From positions 7,826,001 through 7,890,000 of the forward strand of contig NZ_JAYMGI010000002.1 in NCBI RefSeq assembly GCF_035825295.1: 64,000 nucleotides of DNA, read 5' to 3'. The stretch comes from Actinacidiphila sp. DG2A-62 (GTDB lineage Bacteria; Actinomycetota; Actinomycetes; Streptomycetales; Streptomycetaceae). The number at the start of each line of letters is the position of its first letter. The first letter of the stretch is position 1. The notes under the pieces are model-generated. The model ran no database searches. It was not told where the DNA came from and worked only from the letters and a program-made list of their open reading frames with translations. The position numbers and the translations under genes are program-made. Shown here one piece after another: positions 18,250 to 27,692 of this stretch.

Positions 18250-18311
18250 CCCCGGACCGCCGGTGAGCCCGAGCACGCGCGCCGGCCCGGCCCACCGCCG
18301 GGTCCGCGCGC

Positions 18312-19394
18312 TCAGCCGCGCCGCAGCGGCGCGCCCACCTGGTGCATGTGGGCGAACGCCTGGGCGTAGGAGTCCCACAGGCCGGTCTCAGTGTACGGCA
18401 CGCCCAGGCGCGCGCAGTGCTCGCGCACCAGGGGCCGCACCAGCCGCAGGTGCGGCCGGGGCAGGCTCGGCATCAGGTGGTGCTCGATCTGGTAGTTGAG
18501 CCCGCCCAGCACGAAGTCGGTCACCGGGTTGCCGCGCACGTTGCGCGAGGTGAGGACCTGGCGGCGCAGATGGCCCCAGCGCGCGCCCTCCTCGGGCATC
18601 GCCATCCCCTTGTGGTTCGGCGCGAAGGACAGGCCCAGGTGCAGCCCGAACAGGCCGTGGTGCAGCAGCGCGAAGAGCACCGCCTGGGCCGGCGGCAGCG
18701 CGCTGAGCAGCGCCGCGTAGGCTGCCAGGTGCGCCACCAGCAGGCCGCCCTCGACCAGCCGCTCGCGCCACGGCATCCGCGGCAGGTCGCGGAAGCTCGC
18801 CACCTTCAGCGCGAAGCCCTCCAGCAGCAGCATCGGCAGGAACAGCCACGCCTGGCGCTTCGTCAGCCACCGCGCGAACCCCTCGCGCCGCACCGCCTGC
18901 GCCCGCGTCCACACCAGCGCCCCCACCTCCACGTCCGGGTCCTTGCCGACGTGGTTGGGGTGGGCGTGGTGCCGGTTGTGCTTGTCCGTCCACCAGCCGG
19001 CGCCCATGCCCAGCAGCAGGTTGCCGTGCAGCAGCGCGAGCGCCCGGTTGGCTCCGGCGCCCGCGGCGATCTGCCGGTGGCCCGCGTCGTGCCCGATGAA
19101 CCCGGTGCGGGCCGACAGCACCGCCGCGGGCAGCGCCAGGGCCAGCACCCACCACGAGCCCGTCGCGCCGACCAGCACCACCGCCGACCAGACCGCGGCC
19201 ACCGCGACCGCGTTCGCCGCGATCATGCCCGCGTACCAGCCGGGCCGGCGGCGCAGCAGCCCGGCCTCGCGGACCTGCCGCAGCAGCGGCGCGAACTCGC
19301 TGCCGCCGCCCCGCTCCCGGCCTCGGTCCGGGAGCGGCGGCGGGGCCGGGCGGTCGAGCACGGGGCCGGGGACGGCGGAGGCGGAGGCGGGCAC
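18312..19394 (-). CDS. Membrane fatty acid desaturase
   Basis: A 360-residue di-iron acyl desaturase. The three histidine boxes are visible: HDAGH near residue 102, HNRHHAHPN, and QIEHHLMPSL near the C-terminus. Four hydrophobic segments surround them. The QIEHHLMP form is typical of front-end/phospholipid acyl desaturases (DesA3-like) that take electrons from a separate ferredoxin or oxidoreductase; none is encoded nearby. I place the start at GTG 19394, because AGGAG ends five bases before it, rather than at the in-frame GTG at 19430, which has none. It probably adjusts membrane fluidity. Confidence 0.9.
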   Translation of the reverse strand: MPASASAVPGPVLDRPAPPPLPDRGRERGGGSEFAPLLRQVREAGLLRRRPGWYAGMIAANAVAVAAVWSAVVLVGATGSWWVLALALPAAVLSARTGFIGHDAGHRQIAAGAGANRALALLHGNLLLGMGAGWWTDKHNRHHAHPNHVGKDPDVEVGALVWTRAQAVRREGFARWLTKRQAWLFLPMLLLEGFALKVASFRDLPRMPWRERLVEGGLLVAHLAAYAALLSALPPAQAVLFALLHHGLFGLHLGLSFAPNHKGMAMPEEGARWGHLRRQVLTSRNVRGNPVTDFVLGGLNYQIEHHLMPSLPRPHLRLVRPLVREHCARLGVPYTETGLWDSYAQAFAHMHQVGAPLRRG

Positions 19395-19582
19395 GGGTGC
19401 TCCTCGGGCAGCGCGGACAGGGGATCGCACGGGTTCTCGCGGCCTGATCCGGCCGCACCCACGACGCTATGGACGCCCGACCGCCGCGGCCATGGCGCTT
19501 CCACCCGGCCGTCGCGGGGGCCGACCGGCCGCAGGACCGGGGGATAACCCCACCCGGGCCGGCCGCCACCGCGGAACCGCGC

Positions 19583-19646
19583 GCCGACCCGGACACCCGC
19601 CCGCCGACACGGACACGCTCCCGCCGACCCGGACACCCGCCCGCCG
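19583..19646. repeat. 24-base direct repeat in a 377-base non-coding gap
   Basis: The 24-base unit starting GCCGACCCGGACACCC occurs exactly at 19583-19606 and 19623-19646, with a third partial copy between. The spacer from 19395 to 19771 otherwise holds a small GGGG-ATAA-CCCC palindrome (19541-19553 region) and a TACGAT hexamer (19714-19719) that may be the tex -10 box. No gene is visible in it. Confidence 0.6.
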
Positions 19647-19771
19647 CGGCGGGCACCGCGCGCCGCCACCGACACCGCGCGCCGGACGCGGACATCGCGT
19701 GCCCGTCGCCGTCTACGATGCAGGGGACGTCTGCACGAGCCGAGCCGAGGAGCGGGACCATCAGCGGCAAC

Positions 19772-22158
19772 ATGTCGGTGGAAGCCAGGATCGCCGGGGA
19801 ACTGGGCGTACGCGAGGGACAGGTGCGGGCGGCGGTCGACCTGCTCGACGGCGGCGCGACGGTGCCCTTCATCGCCCGCTACCGCAAGGAGGCCACCGGC
19901 ACTCTGGACGACGAGCAGCTGCGCACCCTGGAGGAGCGGCTGCGCTATCTGCGCGAACTCGACGAACGCCGCGCCGCGGTGCTGGAGTCGATCGAGTCCC
20001 AGGGCAAGCTGGACGACGCGCTCAAGGCGCAGATCATGGCCGCCGACTCCAAGGCCCGGCTGGAGGACATCTACCTCCCGTACAAGCCCAAGCGCCGCAC
20101 CAAGGCGCAGATCGCCCGCGAGGCCGGGCTCGAACCGCTCGCCGACGCCCTGCTCGCCGACCCCGGCCTCGACCCGCAGGAGCGGGCCGGCGGCTACGTG
20201 GACGCGGACAAGGGCGTGCCCGACGCGGCCGCCGCCCTGGAGGGCGCCCGCGCCATCCTCACCGAACGCTTCTCCGAGGACGCCGACCTGGTCGGCGAGC
20301 TGCGCACCCGGATGTGGGGCCGCGGCCGGCTGGTGTCCGCGGTGCGGGAGGGCAAGGAGGAGAGCGGCGCGAAGTTCTCCGACTACTTCGACTTCGCCGA
20401 GCCCTTCACCAAGCTGCCCTCGCACCGCGTGCTGGCGATGCTGCGCGGCGAGAAGGAGGAGGTCCTCGACCTCACCCTGGAGCCCGAGGAGCCCACCGAG
20501 GGCCCCAGCAGCTACGAGCGGACCATCGCCCAGCGCTTCGGCATCGCCGACCGCGGCCGGCCCGCCGACAAGTGGCTCGCCGACACCGTCCGCTGGGCCT
20601 GGCGCACCCGCTTCCTGGTCCGCCTCGGCATCGACCTGCGGGTCCAGCTGCGCCAGCAGGCCGAGGACGAGGCGGTCCGCGTCTTCGCCGCCAACCTGCG
20701 CGACCTGCTGCTCGCCGCACCGGCCGGCACCCGCGCCACCATGGGCCTGGACCCGGGCCTGCGCACCGGCGTGAAGGTCGCGGTGGTCGACGGCACCGGC
20801 AAGGTGGTGGCCACCGACACCATCTACCCGCACGCGCCGCGCAACCGGTGGGACGACTCGCTCGCCACGCTGGCCCGGCTGGCCGCCGCCCACCGCGTCG
20901 ACCTCATCGCCATCGGCAACGGCACCGCCTCCCGCGAGACCGACCGGCTGGCCGCCGACCTGATCAAGCGGCACCCCGAACTGAAGCTCACCAAGGCGGT
21001 GGTGTCCGAGGCCGGCGCCTCGGTCTACTCCGCCTCCGCCTACGCCTCGGCCGAACTGCCGGACCTGGACGTGTCGCTGCGCGGCGCGGTCTCCATCGCC
21101 CGCCGGCTCCAGGACCCGCTGGCCGAGCTCGTCAAGATCGACCCGCGGTCCATCGGCGTCGGGCAGTACCAGCACGACCTGTCCGAGCTGAAGCTGTCGC
21201 GCTCGCTGGACGCGGTGGTCGAGGACTGCGTCAACGGCGTGGGCGTGGACGTCAACACGGCCTCGGCGCCGCTGCTGCGCCGCGTCTCCGGCATCACCGA
21301 GGGCCTGGCCGCCAACATCGTCGCGCACCGCGACGCCAACGGCCCCTTCCGCACCCGCAAGGACCTCAAGGAGGTCGCCCGCCTCGGCCCGAAGGCGTAC
21401 GAGCAGTGCGCCGGCTTCCTGCGCATCCAGGGCGGCGACGACCCGCTGGACGCCTCCAGCGTGCACCCCGAGGCCTACCCGGTGGTGCGCAGGATCAGCG
21501 CCGCCGCCGGCGCGGACGTGCCCTCGCTGATCGGCAACTCCGCGGTGCTGCGCACCCTTTCGCCGCAGGACTTCGTGGACGAGTCCTTCGGCCTGCCGAC
21601 CGTCACCGACATCCTCGCCGAACTGGAGAAGCCCGGCCGCGACCCGCGTCCCGCCTTCAGGACCGCGGCCTTCAAGGAGGGCGTGGAGGAGATGAAGGAC
21701 CTGCGCCCCGGGATGCTGCTGGAGGGCGTGGTCACCAACGTCGCGGCGTTCGGCGCGTTCGTCGACGTCGGTGTCCACCAGGACGGCCTGGTGCACGTCT
21801 CGGCGCTGTCCGACTCCTACGTCTCCGACCCGCACGACGTGGTCAAGTCCGGCGACATCGTGCGGGTCAAGGTGCTGGACGTGGATCTGCCGCGCAAGCG
21901 GATCTCGCTGACGCTGCGGCTGGAGGACGAGGCGCGCCCGGCCCGCGGCGACCGGGACCGCGGCGGGGACCGGCGCGGCGGCGGCGAGCGGCGCGGCAAC
22001 CCGCCCCGGCAGGGCGGTCGCGGCGGCCAGGGCGGCCAGGGACGGCAGGGCGGTCAGGGGCAGCAGGGCGGGCGCAGGGGCGGCGGGCAGGACCGGCCGG
22101 CCCCGGCGGCGCGATGGCCGACGCGCTGCGCCGCGCCGGACTGACCGGCGGCAAGTAG
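19772..22158 (+). CDS. tex: Tex-family S1 RNA-binding protein, 3' frameshift
   Basis: A protein of about 795 residues of the Tex/YhgF transcription-accessory family, thought to bind RNA polymerase and RNA. Order: N-terminal helical Tex domain (ATVPFIARYRKE), a YqgF/RNase H-like domain (MGLDPGLRTGVKVAVVDG), helix-hairpin-helix repeats, and an S1 domain (LLEGVVTNVAAFGAFVDVG). An Arg/Gly/Gln-rich disordered tail, built of short GGRGGQGGQG-like repeats, follows. Read literally the frame ends at 22144 with WPTRCAAPD. If one G is restored at 22105-22106 the tail becomes MADALRRAGLTGGK, the ending I expect for streptomycete Tex proteins, and stops at 22158. ATG 19772 lacks a strong ribosome-binding site. 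Confidence 0.9.
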
Positions 22159-22261
22159 CCCGCGCCCGCGGCTCCTCGCGCGCCGCGCCGCGGCGTCCGC
22201 GTGGCCGGCCGCCGCGCGGCACCGCGCAACCCGCCCCGCACGGGCGGCCGTCGGGACCCGC

Positions 22262-22285
22262 GGCGCGCCGCCCGCGCGGCGTGCC
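22262..22285. terminator. Hairpin after tex
   Basis: GGCGCGCCGC, a four-base loop, GCGGCGTGCC: a ten-base stem with one G-T pair. It lies about 100 bases after tex and 20 before the next promoter. Confidence 0.5.
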
Positions 22286-22304
22286 GTGCCGGTCCCCGCG
22301 AGCT

Positions 22305-22331
22305 TTGACGTGACCTTGCCAGGGGTAGCCT
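22305..22331 (+). promoter_or_regulatory. Probable leaderless promoter of the CocE-type peptidase
   Basis: TTGACG (22305-22310) and TAGCCT (22326-22331) lie six bases before the GTG start at 22338. The 15-base spacer is short, so the -35 assignment is weaker than the -10. Confidence 0.45.
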
Positions 22332-22337
22332 CGGCCG

Positions 22338-24337
22338 GTGACCTCAAGAACGCGGACACCCCGCATCACGTGGATGATCCCCGTCGTGGCGGCCGTACTC
22401 GCCGCCCTCGCGGCCGTGCTGACCGTCCCCGCCACCGCGCACGCGGCCGACCCGGCGCACACCGGGACCGTGCGCGACGGGCTCAGCCGGCCCCTCTACT
22501 CCTACGCCGACGCCATCCGCGAGGCCGTGTGGGTCGACACCGGCCTCGACTACGACGGCGACGGGCACACCGACCGCGTGGCCGTCGACATCGTCCGGCC
22601 CGCCGAGCCCGCCGCGGCCGGCCGCAAGGTGCCGGTCATCATGGACGCCAGCCCGTACTACTCCTGCTGCGGGCGCGGCAACGAGGGCCAGGTCAAGACC
22701 TACGACGCGGCCGGGGACATCGTCCAGGCCCCGCTGTTCTACGACAACTACTTCGTGCCGCGCGGCTACGCCACCGTGCTGGTCGACCTGGCCGGCACCA
22801 ACCGCTCCGACGGCTGCGTGGACGTCGGCGGACGGTCCGACGTGCAGTCGGCGAAGGCCGTCGTGGACTGGCTGAACGGCCGCGCCAAGGGCTACAGCGC
22901 CCGCTCCGGCGGCAGCGCGGTGACCGCCGGCTGGACCGACGGCGCCGTCGGCATGATCGGCAAGAGCTGGGACGGCACCATCGCCAACGGCGTCGCCGCC
23001 ACCGGCGTCGCGGGGCTGCGGACGATCGTGCCGATCAGCGCCATCTCCTCCTGGTACGACTACTACTTCCACCAGGGCGCGCCGCTGCAGGACGGCCCCG
23101 AGTGGCTGTCGGACACGGTGGAGAGCGACAGCGCCCGCGCCGTCTGCGGCCCCGAGCAGCAGAAGATCGCCGACGGCTCGCCGCGCTCCGGCGACTGGAC
23201 CCCGTTCTGGACCGAGCGCGACTACGTCAAGGACGCCGGCAAGGTCCGCGCCAGCGTCTTCGCCGTCCAGGGCATGCAGGACCTCAACGTGCGCACCAAG
23301 CACTTCGGCCAGTGGTGGACCGCGCTGGCCGCGCACGGCGTGCAGCGCAAGGTGTGGCTGTCGCAGACCGGGCACGTCGACCCCTTCGACTACCGGCGCG
23401 GCCCCTGGGTCGCCACCCTCCAGCGCTGGTTCGACCACTACCTGCTCGGCGTGGACAACGGCATCCAGCGCGAGCCGATGGCCGACATCGAGCGGAGCGT
23501 CGACACCTGGACCACCGACCCGGTCTGGCCGGCCCCGGCACCCGCGACACCCCGCTCGCGCTCGGCCCGACCGCCACGCCCGGACTCGGCACCCTCGGCA
23601 CGCACCCGCGCGCGGCGTCCTCCGGCGCCACCGAGTCCTTCACCGACGACCCCGGGCTGTGGGAGGAGGACTGGGCCGCCGCCGCGGACACCGCGACCCC
23701 GGCCAAGACCGCCTTCACCACCGGCGTGCTGACCAAGGACCTGCGGATCTCCGGCGGCGGCACCCTCACGGTGACCGCCACGCCGTCCACGACCAGCGCC
23801 CACCTGTCGGCGGTCCTGGTGGACCTCGGCCCCGCCGTCATCCGCGACTACCTCGGCGGCGGCGAGGGCATCACCACCGGCGGCACCCGCTCCTGCTACG
23901 GCGAGAGCACCGCCGGCGACAGCGCCTGCTTCCTGGACACCTCCGCCGACCAGGAGTCCGTCGACCACACCGTCTTCAGCCGCGGTTGGGCCGACCTCGG
24001 CCACTACGCGTCGCTGTCGCACGGCGTGCCGCTGACACCGGGCCGGTCCTACACCATGACGATCCAGCTCGCCGCCACCGACCACGTGGTGCCGGCCGGC
24101 CACCGGCTCGCGCTGATCGTCGCGGGCACCGACGGCGGACTGATCCTGCCGCCGGACACCACGCCGACGGTGTCGGTCGACCTGTCGCGCTCGGTGCTGC
24201 GGCTGCCGCTGACCGGCGGCGCGGCGGCGCTGCGCGCCGGACCTGCCGCGCCGGCCGGGAAGGCCGTCCGCGCCCCGGCGGGTGCCGGGCCCGCGGCGCC
24301 CAGGCCCGCTTTCGACCCGGCGGCCGAGCTGGGCTGA
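22338..24337 (+). pseudogene. Secreted CocE/X-Pro dipeptidyl-peptidase, frameshifted
   Basis: A secreted serine hydrolase of about 666 residues (S15/CocE family) that releases X-Pro dipeptides or hydrolyses esters. It has a signal peptide (hydrophobic core WMIPVVAAVLAALAAVL, cleavage near AHAAD). The alpha/beta-hydrolase domain has the nucleophile in IGKSWDGTIANG near residue 218 and a late histidine in QTGHVDPFDYRRG. One C is missing from the run at 23533-23536. The C-terminal beta-sandwich (LSAVLVDLGPAVIRDY through the PTVSVDLSRSVLRLPL end) resumes in another frame. Both parts are clearly one gene, so the break is probably a sequence error. Confidence 0.85.
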
Positions 24338-24475
24338 CCGGGCGGAGAGGGAACCGCGAGGGTCCGCGGCGCGTTCCACTGGGTAGACACGGTGAGGCGC
24401 GTCGCGGGCCGCCCGCGCGCGGCCGCGGCGGGCGAGGCCCACCGCGGGCGGGAGCCGGGAACAGGAGTCGGGGAG

Positions 24476-24658
24476 ATGTCCAATCGCGCGAAGATCGCCA
24501 TCGGGGGAGTGGCCGTCGGGCTGTTCCTGCTCATCTGGCTGCCGTTCTGGGCGGTCGTGCTGATCATCGTGGGCGTGCCCGCCGCCGCCTACCTGATGCT
24601 CGACCCCTCGCAGCGCCGCCGGCTGCGCCGCGTGAGCAGGCGGCAAATCGGTCGCTGA
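24476..24658 (+). CDS. Small two-helix membrane protein
   Basis: A 60-residue protein with two closely spaced hydrophobic segments (IGGVAVGLFLLIWLPFWA and VLIIVGVPAAAYLML) and a strongly basic tail (RRRLRRVSRRQIGR) expected to face the cytoplasm. AGGAG lies eight bases before ATG 24476, which supports this start over an earlier in-frame GTG at 24392. Function unknown. It is followed by the MOSC gene after about 65 bases. Confidence 0.65.
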   Translation: MSNRAKIAIGGVAVGLFLLIWLPFWAVVLIIVGVPAAAYLMLDPSQRRRLRRVSRRQIGR

Positions 24659-24725
24659 CCAGCGGCGTCCCCGGATACGCTGAGCCATCGGGTCAGGGCA
24701 TCCGACCGAGGGGACGACGTCTTCC

Positions 24726-25388
24726 ATGAGTTCCGCGAGTTCCGCGAGTTCGTCGAGTTCCATGGGTTCCGCGAGCACGGACGCGGCGGACACGCCGGGC
24801 ACGCCCGCGCACGCCGCCGCACCGGACACGACCGACGCCGCGCCGGCCGGCGTGCCCGCCGGCCGCGTCGTCGCGGTCAGCCGCGACGGCGAGCACCGCT
24901 TCAGCAAGGCCAACCAGGACAGCATCCGGCTGCTCGCCGGGCTCGGCGTGGAGGGCCACCAGGGCGTCACCGTCCAGCACCTGTCGCGCGTCGCCCGCGA
25001 CCCGGACCAGCCCAATCTGCGCCAGGTGCACCTCATCCACGCCGAGCTGTTCGACGAACTGCGCGACGCCGGCTACGACATCCGGCCCGGCGACCTCGGC
25101 GAGAACATCACCACCCGCGGCGTCGACCTGCTCGCGCTGCCGGTCGGCACGGTCCTGGCCGTCGGCGGGGCCACCGTCGAGCTCACCGGCCTGCGCAACC
25201 CCTGCCGGCAGATCGACCGCTTCCGCACCGGCCTGCTCCGCCAGGTCGTCGGCCGCGACCAGACCGGGGCCGTCGTCCGCAAGGCCGGCGTCATGGGCGT
25301 CGTCCGCGGCACCGGCACGGTCACGCCGGGCAGTCGCGTCGACGTCGTCCTGCCCCCGCGCCCGCACCGCCCGCTGGAGCAGGTATGA
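24726..25388 (+). CDS. MOSC domain protein
   Basis: A 220-residue cytoplasmic protein. After a Ser/Ala-rich start built of tandem AGTTCCGCG-type repeats comes a MOSC domain (residues ~50-205), the C-terminal module of molybdenum cofactor sulfurases that binds Moco or carries sulfur. GVEGHQGVTVQHL, RPGDLGENITTRG and LTGLRNPCRQIDRF are recognisable; the cysteine in the last is the conserved MOSC cysteine. Stand-alone MOSC proteins are poorly characterised. TACGCT at 24676-24681 is a likely -10 box. The stop overlaps the NADAR gene start by four bases (ATGA). Confidence 0.88.
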   Translation: MSSASSASSSSSMGSASTDAADTPGTPAHAAAPDTTDAAPAGVPAGRVVAVSRDGEHRFSKANQDSIRLLAGLGVEGHQGVTVQHLSRVARDPDQPNLRQVHLIHAELFDELRDAGYDIRPGDLGENITTRGVDLLALPVGTVLAVGGATVELTGLRNPCRQIDRFRTGLLRQVVGRDQTGAVVRKAGVMGVVRGTGTVTPGSRVDVVLPPRPHRPLEQV

Positions 25389-26059
25389 CCGCGAAAGGCA
25401 CGACGGCGGACGGCACGACGGCGGACGGCACGACGGCAGAAGGCACGACCGCCGCGCCCGTACCGGCGCCTGACGTCCCGGCCGCACCCGTGACCGTGGC
25501 CGACGTCCGCTCCGTCGCCGACCTGCTCGCCGTCACCGAGTCCGGCCACCGCGCGAAGTACCTCTGCTTCTGGAAGGACGAACCACGGCGCGACGGTCCC
25601 CCGGGCCCCGGCTGCCTCAGCCAGTGGTCGCCCTCGCCGTTCACCGTGGACGGGGTCCGCTACGCGACGGCCGAGCACTGGATGATGGCCGGCAAGGCCC
25701 GGCTGTTCGGCGACGAGGCGGCGCGGCGGCGGGCGATCGAGGGCGGACACCCCAAGCAGGCCAAGGACGCGGGGCGTTCGGTGCGCGGCTTCGACGAGGA
25801 GGTGTGGCGGCGCGAGCGCTTCGCCCTGGTCGTCGAGGGCAGCGTGCACAAGTTCTCCGCGCACCCGGAGCTGGGCGCCTATCTGCTGAGCACCGGCACG
25901 CGCGTGCTGGTCGAGGCCAGCCCGCTGGACCGGGTCTGGGGGATCGGGCTCACCGCCGACGACGAGCGCGCCCGGCGGCCGGCCGACTGGCGCGGGCTCA
26001 ACCTCCTCGGCTTCGCCCTCATGGAGGCCCGCGCACGGCTCGCCGCCGCGGCGGCGTGA
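25385..26059 (+). CDS. NADAR family N-glycosidase
   Basis: A 224-residue protein. Residues ~55-215 form a NADAR (YbiA-like, formerly DUF1768) domain, with FWKDEP, the AEHWMMAGKARLFGD core and a VWGIGL segment. Some family members remove a damaged riboflavin intermediate's sugar bond; others remove ADP-ribose from guanine in DNA as antitoxins to DarT. Here it follows a MOSC gene with an ATGA overlap, so the two are co-translated; no DarT-like toxin is present. The N-terminus (GTTADGTTADGTTAEGTTA) is a repeat expansion and probably disordered. Confidence 0.88.
   Translation: MTAKGTTADGTTADGTTAEGTTAAPVPAPDVPAAPVTVADVRSVADLLAVTESGHRAKYLCFWKDEPRRDGPPGPGCLSQWSPSPFTVDGVRYATAEHWMMAGKARLFGDEAARRRAIEGGHPKQAKDAGRSVRGFDEEVWRRERFALVVEGSVHKFSAHPELGAYLLSTGTRVLVEASPLDRVWGIGLTADDERARRPADWRGLNLLGFALMEARARLAAAAA
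25397..25449 (+). repeat. 15-base tandem repeat in the NADAR coding sequence
   Basis: Three copies of GGCACGACGGCGGAC, the third slightly altered, plus a partial fourth, encode repeated GTTAD. The overlapping upstream MOSC gene starts with a similar short-period expansion. Confidence 0.75.
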
Positions 26060-26154
26060 CGCCGGCGGTCCGGCAGCCCCACCCGCCGCTGCGGCGCCCC
26101 CTCACACCGCCGACCGCCGCCCCCGGCCGCCCCTGACCGCCGCCGACGACCTCC

Positions 26155-26194
26155 ACGTGCCGCCCCCGCGGGCCCGGGAGGGGGCACGTAGAGT
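26155..26194. promoter_or_regulatory. Hairpin/inverted repeat at the flavoprotein promoter
   Basis: ACGTGCC-G-CCCCC (26155-26167) pairs with GGGGGCACGT (26180-26189) apart from one bulged base. The right arm runs into TAGAGT (26189-26194), a plausible -10 box. It could terminate the MOSC-NADAR transcript, act as an operator, or both. Confidence 0.45.
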
Positions 26195-26248
26195 GCGGTC
26201 GGGGCGCGCGGCCGCGCGTCCGCGAAGGGCGGAGAGGGCCGGCGGAAG

Positions 26249-27628
26249 ATGACGGAACGACTGGTGGTCATCGGCGGCGACGCGGCGGGCATGTCCGCCG
26301 CGTCCCAGGCGCGGCGCCGCCGGGACGCCGACGACCTGGAGATCGTCGCCTTCGAACGGGGCCGGCACACCTCCTACTCCGTCTGCGGCATCCCGTACTG
26401 GATCGCCGGCGACGTCGACGGCCCGGACGGGCTGGTGGCCAGGACCGCCGACGAGCACCGCGCCCGCGGCATCGACCTGCGGCTCGGCGTCGAGGTCACC
26501 GAGATCGACCCCGCGCGCGGCCGGGTGCGCGCCCGCGACGCCGAGGGCAGCGAGGAGTGGACGGGCTACGACCACCTGGTGATCGCCACCGGAGCGGTCC
26601 CGCTGCGCCCGCCGGTCCCCGGCATCGACGCGCCCGGCGTCCACGGCGTGCAGACCCTCGACGACGGCGAGGCCGTGCTCGCCGCGCTGGACCGCGACGC
26701 GGTGCGCCGCGCGGTGGTGGTCGGCGGCGGCTACATCGGCGTGGAGATGGCCGAGGCGATGCTGCGGCACGGCCTCGCCGTGACCCTGGTGGACCGCGCC
26801 GAGCAGCCGATGAGCACCCTCGACCCCGACATGGGACGGCTGGTCCGGCAGGCGCTCGAGGGACTCGGCGTGCGGGTGGAGTCCGGCGCCGCGGTGCGCG
26901 CGGTGCTGACCGGCCCCGACGGCCGGGCCCGCGCGGTCGCCACCGACGCCGGCGAGCACCCGGCCGACATCGTGGTGCTCGGCCTCGGCGTGCGCCCCGG
27001 CGCCGACCTCGCCCGCGCCGCCGGGCTCCCGCTCGGCGAGCACGGCGGACTGCTCACCGACCGCGCCCAGCAGGTCCGGGGCCACGAGCGGATCTGGGCC
27101 GGCGGCGACTGCGTCGAGGTGCTCAACCTGGTCTCCGGAGCGCTCCAGCACATCCCGCTGGGCACCCACGCCAACAAGCACGGCCGGGTCATCGGCACCA
27201 ACATCGGCGGCGGCTACGCCACCTTCCCCGGCGTGGTCGGCACCGCGGTCAGCAAGGTGTGCGACGTGGAGATCGCCAGGACCGGCCTGAAGGAGTCCCA
27301 GGCCAGGGCGGCCGGACTGGACTTCGTCACCGCCGTGGTGGAGTCCACCAGCAGGGCCGGGTACTTCCCCGGCGCCTCGCCGATGACGGTCAAGGCCATC
27401 GCCGAGCGCGGCACCGGCCGGCTGCTCGGCCTGCAGATCGTCGGCCGCGAGGGCGCGGCCAAGCGCGTGGACATCGGCGCCGTCGCGCTGACCGCGGGTC
27501 TGACCGCGGCCGGCATGGTCGACCTCGACCTCGGCTACGCGCCGCCGTTCTCCCCGGTGTGGGACCCGGTGCTGATCGCCGCGCGCAAGGCCGCGGACGC
27601 GGTCGCCGCCGACATCAGGTCACGCTGA
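26249..27628 (+). CDS. CoA-disulfide reductase-like FAD oxidoreductase
   Basis: A 459-residue flavoprotein of the pyridine nucleotide-disulfide oxidoreductase class. The FAD site is VVIGGDAAGMSAA at the N-terminus. The redox cysteine is in SYSVCGIPYW near residue 46, the position of the single active cysteine in CoA-disulfide reductases, persulfide reductases and NADH oxidases. NAD binding is at AVVVGGGYIGVEMAEAML, and a second FAD motif is IWAGGDCVEV. The C-terminal dimerisation domain ends YAPPFSPVWDPVLIAA. No rhodanese domain is fused. Likely role: thiol or peroxide homeostasis, substrate unproven. Confidence 0.9.
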   Translation: MTERLVVIGGDAAGMSAASQARRRRDADDLEIVAFERGRHTSYSVCGIPYWIAGDVDGPDGLVARTADEHRARGIDLRLGVEVTEIDPARGRVRARDAEGSEEWTGYDHLVIATGAVPLRPPVPGIDAPGVHGVQTLDDGEAVLAALDRDAVRRAVVVGGGYIGVEMAEAMLRHGLAVTLVDRAEQPMSTLDPDMGRLVRQALEGLGVRVESGAAVRAVLTGPDGRARAVATDAGEHPADIVVLGLGVRPGADLARAAGLPLGEHGGLLTDRAQQVRGHERIWAGGDCVEVLNLVSGALQHIPLGTHANKHGRVIGTNIGGGYATFPGVVGTAVSKVCDVEIARTGLKESQARAAGLDFVTAVVESTSRAGYFPGASPMTVKAIAERGTGRLLGLQIVGREGAAKRVDIGAVALTAGLTAAGMVDLDLGYAPPFSPVWDPVLIAARKAADAVAADIRSR

Positions 27629-27692
27629 CCGGGCCGCGTCGCAGCCGCCCTCCGGGCCCGCCGCCCGGCCCGCCCCGCTGACCCGCGGGCCG

